NCBI GenBank assembly: GCA_022702705.1
Contig: CM040421.1
Location: 62,866,197-62,930,196, forward strand
DNA length: 64,000 nucleotides
Direction of reading: 5' to 3'
From: Papilionanthe hookeriana x Papilionanthe teres
Lineage: Eukaryota > Streptophyta > Magnoliopsida > Asparagales > Orchidaceae
Shown one piece after another: positions 37,785-48,949 of this stretch; position 1 is the stretch's first letter, and each line of letters begins with the position of its first letter. The notes under the pieces are model-generated. The model was not told where the DNA came from and did not search any database. It saw nothing but the letters and a program-made list of their open reading frames with translations. The position numbers and the translations under genes are program-made.

Positions 37785-38825
37785 TCATGTGTACAATACT
37801 GAACAAAACTGATGTATCATATCGTCCGGTTGTTGCAATAGTGGTGACAACAGCTGACATGACCTGTTGTTAGGGGTAATAAATTTCTGCCTCCTGAGGC
37901 TGCTGTAGGGATGAACCAACCTTCCAAGGTTACGCTCCGGAACAAAAGTACCCTCGCGAACACCTGGAGGTACTGCCGTCACAGTGGAAAAGGATGAAGG
38001 TTCTCCAATTCTGGATATGGCTTGTAGCAAAAGGACGTTTTATCTTCATCCATTCTTCTGAAGGTGACTGACACCCTTTTTCTTGTAACTCCTAGGATGT
38101 AGTGCTTTTCCAAATCTGCTCCGTTTCCTTTTAATACCAGTACTGATCCGACTTGTAGGGGAATTTCAACAGAACCTGAGAATTCTCCCGGTTTGACAAT
38201 ATGGATTTCTCATCCAAATAAGATATTACTTTCACTTATAAAAGAGACCGTACAGAAGGGTCTCACAAAGTCATGATGGTCGATATGAGGCGGGATACAG
38301 TCCTCATCCTCATAAATATTTATGATGCAGCTGTTAGGAATTAAGTCTGCAGGTAACACGTGCCTCTTTATGATCTTCTTGATTTGAGGCTACATCGAAT
38401 CCACCTCATCATGCTGTAAGATCCCTGGTGGATTTCCTTGTGGATCTTTAGCGAAGTTGTAACAGCAAACTCACTGGATGGTGACTTTGCCCTTTCCTCT
38501 TTTCCATTTTGATGGCTCTGTATATGTTCTCAGCCTCAAGCGACCCCCTCTGCTCAAAGTCTGGAGAGCGTCAATGCAATATAGAAATCTATCTTCGTCT
38601 TTCTTCGAGAATACATCGGTGTATAACTCGAGTCCTTATAGGATATTGACAAATTTCCCTTTTATTTCTTCATAGTGTTGAAATTCCTTCTTTCCGATTC
38701 TACTCATTTTCACCATCACGTAGTTTGGAACTCCTCCCGGCGGTGTCAGCAGTAGGACGAACTGTGGTATGTACGGCTCTACATCAGGATACTCCCTGCT
38801 CTTGAGTAGCATTGAGGAAGCTACA
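37785..38825 (-). pseudogene. AlkB-like 2OG/Fe(II) dioxygenase ORF of Tat-2, 3' part
   Basis: This is the C-terminal two thirds of the extra ORF; its 5' part lies at 50805-51400 beyond the nested Athila. Family role: oxidative removal of N6-methyl from RNA adenosine, using Fe(II) and 2-oxoglutarate. Visible in order: GLELYTDVFSKKDEDRFLY near 38635; CCYNFAKDPQGNPPGILQHD (about 38467-38408); CIPPHIDHHDFVRPFCTVSF with Fe ligands His (38285-38287) and Asp (38279-38281); GPG/PGEFSG-type loop; VGSVLVLKGNGADLEKHY with the distal His (38102-38104); and TRKRVSVTFRRM with the 2OG-binding Arg residues (38075-38077, 38057-38059). One frame runs without indel from 38833 to about 38030, broken by four stops (38636-38638, 38471-38473, 38390-38392, 38210-38212). 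After a frameshift the tail (38030-37785) is shared with Tat-1. Closest in motif wording to plant ALKBH9/ALKBH10. All catalytic residues are kept. Confidence 0.88.
38821..38825. repeat. Target-site duplication, left copy (ctaca)
   Basis: ctaca directly before the 5' LTR terminus TGATCC; identical 5 bp follow the 3' LTR at 50805-50809. Five bp is the usual Ty3/gypsy size. Confidence 0.93.
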
Positions 38826-40655
38826 TGATCCACTTAAAAAATACCCATTTTTATGCCTCATTTATGATTCAATTCTTAAGGATATTATGCTTTAATGAAA
38901 GGTATTCTCATGTTTTTTGGATGTAGATGATTAAAAAGAGCCCAAGAAGGAAAAAAAAGTAAAAAGGTGCAAAAATGGAGCTTATAAAGCAATTTTTGGA
39001 ATTATTAACCTGGCACCTAGGCGCCAGAGTCTGGCGCCTAAGCGCCAGTTCAATACAGACGCTGTTAAGTTTTTTTGATGACTTTGGGCAGTTATTTTGA
39101 CGGTGTTAAGAGGTTATTGGAGCTTCTAGAAGACTGGAAGTTACTCCTTTTATATAGACATGTGATACAATGTATTCGGACACAAGGAAATGTTCTGGAT
39201 CGTGAAGAGGTGCGACCTAAAGTGAAGATGTGCGAACAATCTGGTCACGGAGTCCGGCGCCTAGGCGCGACTGTTACCTTCTAGAAGATACATTGAATTT
39301 GGACAAATTTTGAATAGGTGCCTTAAGCAACCCCAGGTCAAATTCAGAGCTCTATAAATAGGAGTCCATTCTAAAGAGAAAATCGCACCAAAACCCCCCC
39401 TCTTAGTACACATACCCATTTTAGCCTATTCTACTTTAATCTAGTATCTTCCATACTTAGGATGCCACTTTGATTTGTATCTAGTGAGTTTATTTTAAGT
39501 GTTTATTATGTGTAATTGTTGTTGGAGTCTTTCATCATTGCGTTGGAGTCAGTAGAAGTCAGCGGAGCTCTTGAAGGAACACTTCAGATAAGTACTTGTA
39601 CTTTTGTTCAAAGTTTTATAAATATGTTTTGTTGTGTTATTTTAATGAGTACTGAGTAGTTAGTTATCTTTCTCCTTTCAACTATGAAAAGATTATAAAT
39701 TAATTAAATTTTGTAGGAGAATTAAATATAAAATATTTTAAAATATTGTGTAGATATTAATACCTGATCTTAGTTTACTTTTTAAATTGTTCATTTAATT
39801 TGTTAAAACCTGTTGAAGAATTTTGAGACCTATCTGGAGATAAATTCTTAACTAGTAGATATCACATAAATCCTTAAGGTAATCGAAGGCTTTACGCGGA
39901 TTATTTAAGGTGAAGTGCAAATAAGTAGGAAGATATTATTTATTGGGCATAGAATTAATTAGTTTTTAGAGTGACAGACTAAATTCTAATAATTTGGTTT
40001 ATAGAAAGGTAACGGGTCACTGGTAGGGACGACCATAGCCACCCTTGGACATCTAGTAGTATGAGCCTAGATTAACTCATTTTACCAATAACACATCCTG
40101 AGCCTAACTATGATTAGTCAATGTTCTTTGCACCTGGACCAAAGGGTAAAGAATAGAAATGCTTCTATTTGGCACAATACTATAATCTTAATTCCCTACA
40201 AAAGATAATTAATCTATAATTCTTGGTTTAGTTGAAAAAGGAGAAAGTTGTTTTTATAATTGCATTAAATTACTGCTTACTTTACTTTCCTACTTATTGC
40301 TTACTTTCTTTTAGTAAATGTTATTAGTTAATTAAATTTGAATATATGTATAAATAAAAAAATATATATAATTTGCTTAAGAAAATTTCAAAATATTATT
40401 TTTATATATTTTTACTTTTTCTTTTTATTATCCCTGTGGGATCGATAACCAGGACTCCACTAGAGCCCTGTATTACTTGAACGATACATATACTTGCGCT
40501 TAAATTTATGACTTTTACAATAATTAAATCTAATAAAATTATAAAACTAAACCTCACACATCAAGTTTTTGAAGCCATTTGCCAGGAATTAAATCTTCTA
40601 AAAAGTGATATCAAAATCTTGTATTTTAAAGCTTAATTAAAGTCGCATCGCATCA
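38826..40655 (+). repeat. Athila 5' LTR (1830 bp)
   Basis: Begins TGATCCACTT and ends GCATCGCATCA, the same termini as 48950-50804. Holds GGCGCC palindromes at 39012-39046 and 39256-39269 and a TATA box at 39352. Otherwise AT-rich and non-coding. Confidence 0.95.
39352..39360 (+). promoter_or_regulatory. Athila LTR TATA box
   Basis: ctataaata within cagagctctataaatagg, about 83 bp after the last GC palindrome. The 3' LTR copy reads ctatacata (49489-49497), a damaged box. Confidence 0.7.
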
Positions 40656-40662
40656 AGTTTTT

Positions 40663-40680
40663 TGTGCCGTCGCCGTGGAT
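40663..40680 (+). other. Athila primer-binding site
   Basis: tgtgccgtcgccgtggat, 7 bp after the LTR end; a mutated form of the TGGCGCCGTTGCCGGGGA site common in Athila elements, usually assigned to tRNA-Asp. Differences mean priming would be weakened. Confidence 0.75.
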
Positions 40681-40882
40681 AAGATAAAGTAAAAAGTAAA
40701 AGTAAAAATAAATAAATAAATAAATAAAACAAAAATAACAAAAACATAAAAACAAAACAAAATTATTATCTTTAAATTTTTATGCGTTGTTCTGGATCTG
40801 AAGGATTACTACCTTTTGATCCTGAATTTGAAAGAATAATTAAAAGAATTAAAAAAGAAAACAAATTTCAAAACATAAAAAA

Positions 40883-41992
40883 ATGGCTAACTTATATAAT
40901 AATAATCAAAATCCAATCAAAATTAACGAACAAAATATTTATAAACCATTAAGGGAATATGCAAACCCTACAGCTGATGAACTTCATGTTAGTATTCAAA
41001 TTCTAGCTGTAGATGTTAATTCTTTTGAACTTAAACCTTCTATTATTCAAATGATTCAAAACAATCAATTTGGAGGAACACCTAATGAGGATCCAAATTT
41101 ACACCTTGCTAGTTGTTTAGAACTTTGTGCTACCTTTAAATATAATAATGTTTCTGATGATGCAATTAGGCTTAGACTCTTTCCTTTTTTCTTAAAAGAT
41201 AAAGCAAAGATGTTGCTTAATTCATTAGCAACTTGTTCTATTAAAACATGGGCAGATATGGCACAAAAATTCCTTGCTAAATATTTTCTTCCTTCTAAAA
41301 CTGCTAAATTGAGAAATGATATTAATTCATTTACACAATTTGATGGAGAAACAATTTATGAAGCTTGGGAAAGATTTAAAGAACTATTAATAAAATGTCC
41401 TCATCATGCTTTACCAGATTGGTTAATTATTCAAACATTTTATAATAGACTTATTGGATCACTTAGATCAATTATTGATGCTGCTGCTGGTGGTTCTTTA
41501 ATGGCTAAGACATTTGAAGAAGCCTACACTTTAATTGAAGAAATGGATAACAAAAATTTTCAATGGCCTTCCGAAAGGGTTAATCTTAAAAGAATGGGTA
41601 GTATTCATGATAATGAAGCCTTTTCTATTTTAGCTTCACAAGTGGCTGCAATATCTAAGAAATTAGATAATTTTGCTATTAATATATCGCATGTGAATAA
41701 TGAAAATGCTGCAAATTCTGATGATTCTCAAACAATGGAAACTTTCCAAGCTATTGCTAGTAAAATTAATAATCCTTATTCTAATTATTATAATCCTGGT
41801 TGGAAAAATCATCCTAATTTTAATTGGAGTAATGGAAATCAAACCAATCCAAATTGGAACAATCAAGGAAATTCAAATTATGCACCAACTTATCCTCCCG
41901 GTTATAACAATCGCAGTAAAAAGTTGTCCGTAGAAGAATTGATCTTGCAACTTAAAGAATCGCTTACAAAGTCAAAACAGTGTTATTCGTAA
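40883..41992 (+). CDS. Athila Gag
   Basis: 369-codon open frame, the longest in the window. Structural protein that packs element RNA into virus-like particles. Residues about 60-260 hold the retrotransposon gag domain: FELKPSIIQMIQNNQFGG, then LRLFPFFLKDKAKMLLNSLA, KFLAKYFLPSKTAKLRNDI, YEAWERFKELLIKCPHHALP and DAAAGGSLMAKTFEEAYTLI, wording typical of Athila. The C-terminal third is Asn-rich (NPNWNNQGNSNYAPTYPPGY). A frameshift near 41970 ends it early; the natural continuation is the frame around 42006. Start chosen at the first Met of the frame, 227 bp after the LTR. Confidence 0.93.
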   Translation: MANLYNNNQNPIKINEQNIYKPLREYANPTADELHVSIQILAVDVNSFELKPSIIQMIQNNQFGGTPNEDPNLHLASCLELCATFKYNNVSDDAIRLRLFPFFLKDKAKMLLNSLATCSIKTWADMAQKFLAKYFLPSKTAKLRNDINSFTQFDGETIYEAWERFKELLIKCPHHALPDWLIIQTFYNRLIGSLRSIIDAAAGGSLMAKTFEEAYTLIEEMDNKNFQWPSERVNLKRMGSIHDNEAFSILASQVAAISKKLDNFAINISHVNNENAANSDDSQTMETFQAIASKINNPYSNYYNPGWKNHPNFNWSNGNQTNPNWNNQGNSNYAPTYPPGYNNRSKKLSVEELILQLKESLTKSKQCYS

Positions 41993-43031
41993 TATTGAGA
42001 ATCAAATGGGTCAAATTGCTAATTTCATTAATTACAGACCTCAAGGAACACTGCCTAGCAATGTAAAAATTAATCCTAAAGGATATGGAAAAGAACATGA
42101 ACAAGCAAAAGCTATACAACTTAGAAGTGGAAAGGAATTAATAGATAAAACATGGAATGAGATTGAAAAAGAGAAAGAAGTTGAAGAGATTGCAAAACCT
42201 AAAGATACCCTTTCTCCAAGTAAAGATCATACTCGTTGTACCTATCGAAGTGGAAGTTGAAAGACCATCACCACCTTTTCCTCAAAGACTTAAACAACAG
42301 AAGCTTGACCATCAATTTTCTAAGTTCTTTGAAATTTTTAAGAAACTTACCATCAACATTCCTTTTGCTGAAGCATTGGAGCAAATGCCAAGTTATGCAA
42401 AATTTATGAAGGAAATTTTAAGTAAGAAGAGAAAATTTGAAGCTTATGAAACTGTTGCATTAAGTGAAGAATTTAGTGCAATTATCCAAAAGAAATTACC
42501 TCAGAAACTTAACGATCCTGGATGTTTCACTATACCATGTGCTATTGAAAATTTTTTTTTTGAAAAGCCTTATGTGATTTAGGAGCTAGTATTAATCTCA
42601 TGCCATTTTAAATCTTTTGAAGGTTAGATTTAGGAGAGATCTCTCATACCACTGTAACTCTTCAGTTAGCTGATCGATCGATCACTTATCCTAAAGGGGT
42701 TATAGAGGATGTGCTTGTTACGGTAGATAAATTTATCTTCCCTGTAGATTTCATTGTTCTAGATATGGAAGAAGATAAAGAAATACCTATCATTTTAGGA
42801 AGTCCTTTTCTAGCTACCGGTCGAGCAATGATTGATGTGCAAAAAGGAGAATTAACAATAAGAGTTAATGATCAAGAGATAACATTCAATGTTCTGAAAT
42901 CAATGAGGTATCTTGAAAAAGAAAAATGCTATCGGATGAATATTTTTGATTATATGATTGAAAAGCATTACCAAGAAAGATTTAAGGTCATTTTTGATAA
43001 TAAAAACAAAGAATCTATGTTATATGATTAG
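41993..43031 (+). pseudogene. Athila Gag C-terminus and aspartic protease
   Basis: Frame 42006-42260 continues Gag (PQGTLPSNVKINPKGYGKEH; KAIQLRSGKEL). After a frameshift, 42157-42582 has the conserved pre-protease region FAEALEQMPSYAKFMKEILS and KLNDPGCFTIPCAI. The protease active-site strand DLGASIN lies at about 42575-42600, just past a frameshift. 42711-43031 is the protease body with FIVLDMEEDKEIPIILGSPF and ATGRAMIDV, an ILG-type flap/helix strand. Cleaves the Gag-Pol polyprotein. At least three frame breaks and a stop near 42609. Confidence 0.85.
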
Positions 43032-43169
43032 TTATTAAATGAAGAGAATTCATCTAAAGAAGCTCATTATATTCATGAAAATTGGGATATTTTAGACACA
43101 ACTACAAATGAGATATTATTACCCTCAATTGAAAAAGCCCTTGAACTGGATTTAAAACTGGTACCTGTG

Positions 43170-43880
43170 CATTTATAATATGCATTTCTCGGAGATTCAT
43201 TAACTTTACCTGTAATTATATCTTCAAAACTAAGCAAAGATCAAGAAGAAAAATTAATTAGAGTTCTGAAGAATTATAAGAAAGCTTTTGGTTGGACTAT
43301 TGCAGATATAAAAGGAATAAGCCCTTCAATCTGTATGCATAGGATTTTAATGGAAGAAAATTGTGAAACCACTATTAAACCTCAAAGAAGATTAAATCCA
43401 ATTATGAAAGAGATTGTTAAGAAAGAAATTTTGAAATGGTTATCTGCTATTAAGTATTTAATATCTAAAAAGGATGTTAAATCTAGATTGATCAGATGGG
43501 TTTTACTTTTGCAAGAATTTGATTTTGAAATAGTAAATAGAAGAGGGACTGACAACCAAATTGCTGATCATTTATCAAGAATAAAAAAAAATAATGAGAA
43601 GATTTATGAAGAAATTATAAATGAAAATTTCCTGGATGAGCAATTATATGTCATTCAAGGATTACAAATACCGTGGTATGCAGATATAGTTAACTACTTG
43701 GTTAGCAATATTTTACCATATGGGATGAATAGTAAATATATTAAGAAATTCAAGAATGATTGTAAATCATATATTTGGGAAGATCCTCATTTATTTAAAA
43801 TAGGAAGAGATTCTGTGATTCGAAGATGTGTACCTTATGAAGAAACTTTTGCAATTATTCAAAAATGTCACAATTCTTAA
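43170..43880 (+). pseudogene. Athila reverse transcriptase/RNase H with catalytic core deleted
   Basis: 43170-43437 is the N-terminal edge of RT (KNYKKAFGWTIADIKGISPS, then MHRILMEENC and RRLNPIMKEIVKKEI). At about 43438 it jumps straight to the end of RNase H (KYLISKKDVKSRLIRWVLLL, GTDNQIADHLSRI). The RT palm with YxDD and the RNase H active site, normally some 400 residues, are absent without a frameshift at the join. The frame then runs into the linker before integrase (to 43880). A 181-codon frame starts at 43335. No polymerase activity is possible. Confidence 0.88.
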
Positions 43881-44960
43881 TTTAAAGGACACTTTGGAGT
43901 GGATAAAACTACATTTAAAATTTTAAATTCTGGATTTTATTGGCCTAATTTATTTAAAGATGTTGGACATTATGTTAAAACTTGTGATTGATGTCAAAGA
44001 ATAGGAAATATATCCAGAAATGATGAAATGCCTCTAAATTTTATACTAGAAATCGAAATTTTCGTTGTATGGGATTTAGACTTTATGGGACCATTCGTAC
44101 CACCATCTAGAAAGATTTATATTTTATTAGCAGTTGATTATGTTTCAAAGTGGATCGAAGCTGTAGCTTTACCGAACTGTGATTCCAAAAGTGTTTCGAA
44201 ATTTTTAAAGAAAATAATTTTTACAAGATTTGGAATACCTAGGATAATTATCACAGATGGGGAAAGTCATTTCAGAAATATAAGAATTCAATCATTGCTG
44301 GAAAAATTCAGAATTAAGTATAGAATTACAACTGCTTATCATCCTTAAATAAGTGGAATGGCTGAATTATCAAATAGAGAAATTAAAAGAATATTGGAAA
44401 AGACTGTTAATCCTTAAAGAAGTAACTGAGTTGATAGACTTGATTCTGCATTATGGGCTTATAGAACAGCTTATAAGACACCTATCAGAATGTCACCTTA
44501 TCGGTTAATTTATGGTAAACATTGTCACTTACCTGTTGAACTGGAGCATAAAGCTTATTGGGCGATAAAGGAGTTTAATTATAATTTGAATACTATACGA
44601 GAAAAACGATTATTACAACTAAATGAAATGGAAGAGATAAGAAATGAATCTTATGAAAATGCAAAAATTTATAAGGATAGAAGGAAGAAATTACATGACA
44701 AAATGATTTCAAGGAAAATATTCGAGCCTGGATAAGAAGTATTATTATTTAATGCTCGTTTAAATCTTTTCCCTTGAAAATTAAAATCTAAATGGATGGG
44801 ACTGTTTATAATTGAGAAATTATACCCTTATGGAGCTGTGAATATTAAAGATCCCAAAACTGGAAAAGAATTTAAAGTTAACGGATTAAGACTGAAGCCT
44901 TATATGGGAAAAATGAACTTAAATTACAAAGAGGCTTATGAACTGAGTCTACTCGATTAA
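43881..44960 (+). pseudogene. Athila integrase remnant
   Basis: In one main frame broken by stops (about 43878, 43989, 44346, 44416, 44428, 44733, 44775). Zinc-binding region with HFGVDKT, FYWPNLFKDV and CD-CQR; catalytic core with WDLDFMGPF (first Asp), IIITDGESHF (second Asp) and ELSNREIKRILEKT (Glu region); then MSPYRLIYGKHCHLPVELEH. C-terminal region ends LRLKPYMGK and LLD-stop near 44960. All three catalytic acids are visible. Inserts element cDNA into host DNA in the intact family. Confidence 0.88.
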
Positions 44961-44967
44961 TTCAATT

Positions 44968-45025
44968 AACTAGGTCGGGCTGACGACGTTAAACCAAGCG
45001 CTTTGTGGGAGGCAACCCATATTTA
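44968..45025 (+). other. Conserved Athila post-pol motif
   Basis: gtcgggctgacgacgttaaa followed by caagcgctttgtgggaggca: a non-coding block that follows pol in many Athila elements. Its role is unknown. Confidence 0.6.
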
Positions 45026-45151
45026 TTAGTTTGAGTTTAATTATCGCTGTAAGGTTATGCCTTGGTTTTGACTAAATTTGTATATAACTTCTGGAAAAAG
45101 AAGGCTAACAAGTCTGTATTGGCTTAAGCTAACCGACATATCGATGAATCC

Positions 45152-45252
45152 GGCGCCTAGGCGCCAGATTCCGGCGCCTAAGCGCCGCGTTTACAAATCG
45201 TGGAAAAACTGAATTTCTTCAGTTTTTCACACGAAATCTCTTTCTATATAGC
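45152..45252 (+). promoter_or_regulatory. Internal promoter-like module: two GC palindromes and a TATA box
   Basis: ggcgcctaggcgcc (45152-45165) and ggcgcctaagcgcc (45173-45186), then ctatatagc (45244-45252). The same layout, palindromes 60-85 bp before a TATA box, occurs in the LTR (39256-39360). It stands 85 bp upstream of the ATG at 45337. Function inferred. Confidence 0.45.
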
Positions 45253-45336
45253 CTATTTTTCGTCTCCAATCCCATAGACACACTAATTTCGACCAAAGAA
45301 ATTCATTTTGGAGGAGTTAGGAAGGATTTGGAGGCC

Positions 45337-45693
45337 ATGGATAGAGGAAATCATGGAAATGAGGTAAGAGACAAATCTCCTAAAGATCCTTAGCCTTATT
45401 TTAATGGTTTTATTGCTATTAGTTTGGAGAAAATGTTAAGTCAAATGGATAAGATTGAAGCAGAACTTCAAAGTATTGGTAATCGTCTCCATGAGATGTA
45501 CCACCAATACGAACACTTGGAATGGCAAACCAAACTTCATTTTGATCACATGGGTGCCTATCAAGATGCTCAAGTAGAAATATACGCGAAGAACAAATGG
45601 ATTGATGAAAAGACGGCTTTGGAATTTCCAAGGGCGTTGGTGTTCTGTCCCTTTGGTCCTAGCGAACTTCATTGCAAAAGAGATGGAAATTGA
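45337..45693 (+). pseudogene. Small Athila 3' ORF, coiled-coil-like, unknown function
   Basis: ATG at 45337 opens a frame of 118 codons with one TAG (45391-45393); a Met at 45433 lies after it. The body is helical and charged (MLSQMDKIEAELQSIGNRLH; MYHQYEHLEWQTKLHFDHMG), suggesting a coiled coil. It lies between integrase and the larger 3' ORF, in the region where Athila elements carry env-like or unknown ORFs. No membrane segment or signal peptide seen. Confidence 0.5.
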
Positions 45694-46095
45694 AGATCGG
45701 TGTTAAATAGATTCCATGTGTGTTTTAGATGTGATTGAGTCATGTTTTAGTGTGTTGAATATCTAATGTGTGTATTTGCATAAATTATTCAATGTGTGTT
45801 GTTGGATTTGAATGTTTGCTTTTAATATGTTGTTGATTATGTTATTTATAAAGCGATGAACCTTGATACAAGTCTTGTACTGAAGATTGTTGAATTTGGA
45901 ATGGATATTAGGATTTTGAATTGATGAATTTGGATACATTTATGTGGATCTATGCTTTTATTTTAAATTGATTGTGAAAATATTTGGAGGTTATAAAATG
46001 GATTAATACTCTAATAAGAGTAATTAGGAGTCGAATTTGATAAGATTTGGTGGAAAATATTTAATTTAAATTGAATTTTTTGGAAAGGCGAGTGT

Positions 46096-46109
46096 GGCGC
46101 CTAGGCGCC
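46096..46109. repeat. GGCGCC palindrome upstream of the large 3' ORF
   Basis: Perfect ggcgcctaggcgcc; same motif as in the LTRs and at 45152. No clear TATA box close by. Confidence 0.8.
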
Positions 46110-46480
46110 GGTTCAGCCTGAACCTGAAAACTCATTTTCTTAAACCACCCCACGCCATTTTTGAGGCCTAAGATTTCTTTTCCACAGTATTTTCACGAAA
46201 ATACCACCTAGAGATCCCATTTAGAGCGGGATTTGCAAGTTTTTGGGCTTGAAATCACCCAATTTTTTCATCTCGAGGTCAGATCTACCTTCTAAACTCA
46301 TTATTTTTTATTTTTACCATGGATTTTGCTCTCATTATAAAAAACTAAAATTTTGAGAAAAATTTTGATTTTTTATGATCAAATTCATGGGTGCTTAAGC
46401 TATTTCAAGTTTGAAAAGCTTAAATTAGTTTATTTTCCTATATCCGTTGAATTTATTTTGCGTTTTTCTTTCACGTTTAG

Positions 46481-47637
46481 ATGGTACCCAAATCTAAGCG
46501 AGGAAAGGAACGAGAAAACTTCGATCGTAGCAAGTTCATCACTACTGCTGCACACTTCCGATATAATGATTTTGCTACTACTCGGAAGTTTATCTCAGAG
46601 CGAAGTTTCTATAATCCTGGAGGAAGAATTGAGAAGACAATCGTTGCACTCAATTGGCAACGATTTTGCTATTTCACTGTTGTTGTCGTTATTCCGGTAG
46701 TTAGAGAGTATTATGATAATTTCATGGATGCGGAGGAATATAAGATTTTCGTTCGAGGACTTGGAGTAGGATTCACTCCTGAACGTATCAACATTTTTTA
46801 TGGCCTGCCGCCAAACATTGAGTGTTATTACTCAGGTTTATCTCCATTTGAGGAAGATTTGGACATGATCATTGCCTACCTGACTGATAGTACTGGAGCC
46901 TGGAAGACTTAGAATGGAAAAAGGGAAAATTTTTCATCTTCTAAGCTTAATGGTGTTTCCAAGGCATGACACTACTTATTTCTGCTCGTCTCCTTCCATC
47001 CAATCACCTGAGTGAAGTTACCAGAGATAGAGCTATTCTAAACTACTGCATTCAAGAGAAGAAGTCTATTGATGTAGGGAGCATTATTTATGATTCTGTG
47101 GAGGATACTGCTCGTTGTAGCACATCTATTCGACTTGGTTTTCCATCACTGATCTATTCTCTTTGTCAAAGTGCTGGAGTAGTTGCTGAGCTTTCTGAAG
47201 AAAAGCTTAAGTCAACGAAGCCTATAGGAAGAGAGATTGTTAGCATTTATGACCGACTGCGAGGTAAGAGTTCTACTGCACCTGCTGGTTCATTACCTAC
47301 TTCAGGTAGAGCTTCTGCTTCTAGACCATCTACTTCTGCTGAGCCATCATCTACATTTTGTGAAACCATGCATGATTATTTCATAAAGAAGCAGCATGAG
47401 TTATTCTTAACTCACTACAAAGTAGATACCATAGACAAGAAGATTGATCATCTTTCTGAGTATACACAAAGAAAGTGTGATTATGATGCTGAATATTCAG
47501 AGTCTTTAGTAAGATTTCTGGAGGGTGAGCATGATGTTCAGTTCCCTACTTGTCCCAGATTTTCACCCTATGTTGATCCTAAGGATATGGAGTTCTCTTT
47601 TGGTGATGATGATGAAGAAGCTACAGACAGTGATTAG
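46481..47637 (+). pseudogene. Athila 3' ORF with 'putative plant transposon protein' domain
   Basis: First frame 46481-46912: after a basic start (MVPKSKRGKERENF) comes the segment LNWQRFCYF, REYYDNFMDAEEYKIFVRGL and GVGFTPERINIFYGLP, wording typical of the domain found in Athila third ORFs. A stop (46910-46912) and frameshift separate it from 46966-47637 (223 codons): HLSEVTRDRAILNYCIQEKK, a Ser/Pro-rich linker (SGRASASRPSTSAEPSSTF), and an acidic end (FGDDDEEATDSD). This ORF occupies the env position. I see no signal peptide or fusion-type membrane anchor. Function unknown. Confidence 0.75.
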
Positions 47638-48949
47638 TAGCTTGATTTATCTCTAGAGATTGTTGATTCTGTTTTTAGAGTATTATCTTGTTTTTTGTGA
47701 TGTTATTTATTGATGTTATTTGTGAACTTTTTATATTAAAACTGTTTTTAGATTATCTGATGTGTGTTGAAGACTGAGATGTGAATGAATTTCTATAAAA
47801 GTTTATTTCTGTTTCAGCCTACTGTTTAGTGTTCATGAATAGTTAGTAAATTTGCATGTTCCAAAGTAATTTTTTTAGAGAAATTAACTCCTGCTTTGCA
47901 AAACTTTTCTATATATGCTTAATCATTTCTATTATATTCATATTGAAGCATGTGTAGAAGAAGAGTATAGTTTTTCCTTACTACATCATTGTTATACTTA
48001 AATTACTTCCTGTTTATTTCTTTCTCCCATGCTTTAGAAAATTTCTTAATTCATATTTATACTAAAGCTGAATTTTAGGGGCGGGAAAATATTTCTCAAA
48101 TTTAAATATTATATGTCCTTAAAAAACTAATATTTTCTTTAAAAATATATTAACATAACATAAGGAATGAAAAATCTATTTAAGAATACCTAATTGTTTG
48201 AATTTATAAATAATTTAGTAAACTTAACTAAAATTTCAAAAATTTTGGTTGACTTTAAGAATAGAATTATTTAGCTTAAAGAATAATAAGATGAAATTTT
48301 TTCTATTTATAGTAAAGAGAATTGTATTTTTTTAAATACTAAGGAATCAAGATTATTGCTTGAAAAAGAAAAGAATGAAATAAGTTTGGAAAAATATTAA
48401 TGTCATATTTATTAAGCAAAAATAGTATTTGAAAATAAGTTAAGAATAGTGAAGTTCAAAATCATTAACAGGCTATCTAAAAATAGTAATCTTTGTTAAA
48501 AAAAAATAAAAAATAAATAAAAAGAAGAAAAAAGGGTGAGGAGAAACTCGAGGAAATGCCTAATCAAAAATTGGCTTCACTTGAATTATCTTATAGTAAG
48601 AAAACTGATTACATTTTTAACTTAATTTCTATGTACATATATTTTTACTAGAAAAAATATTTCATGAAAACTTTTTCTTGTAAATATTCTATGTGACCTT
48701 AATATGACAAACTACAATTATTCTTGAAATAAATGAAAAATTGGAAGTCTTATGATTTGGTAGTTAAATGTTCTTTAATTCTTAAAATTAAACTTAATTA
48801 GTGAAATTTGATTAATGATTTGCTAAAGTATTTATAAAACCAAAAACTGTAAGGAATCTTAAATATTTTAACTTCATTCCAAATGTTATTTATTTTATGT
48901 GATTAGAAGAGTTACTTGAGGACAAGTAACGTTTAAGTTTGGGGGAATT
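47638..48949 (+). other. Athila 3' non-coding region and polypurine tract
   Basis: AT-rich, no gene. It ends with gtttaagtttgggggaatt (48931-48949), where gggggaa is the polypurine tract priming plus-strand synthesis just before the 3' LTR. I see nothing else in it. Confidence 0.8.

Noticed and set aside
38478..38675. Plus-strand open frame of 65 codons
   Set aside because: Antisense shadow of the AlkB domain; the minus frame holds the conserved motifs.
37785..38825. A host ALKBH9/10 gene in its native place
   Set aside because: The region has no introns, lies directly after a Tat integrase on the same strand, is shared with Tat-1 in the same context, and has stops; it is element-borne.
41663..41933. 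Ile-rich open frames overlapping gag on both strands
   Set aside because: Shadows of the Asn-rich end of Athila Gag in other frames.
46481..47637. Retroviral-type envelope gene in Athila
   Set aside because: It occupies the env position, but I see no signal peptide, fusion-type segment or membrane anchor; the wording fits the plant transposon protein domain instead.
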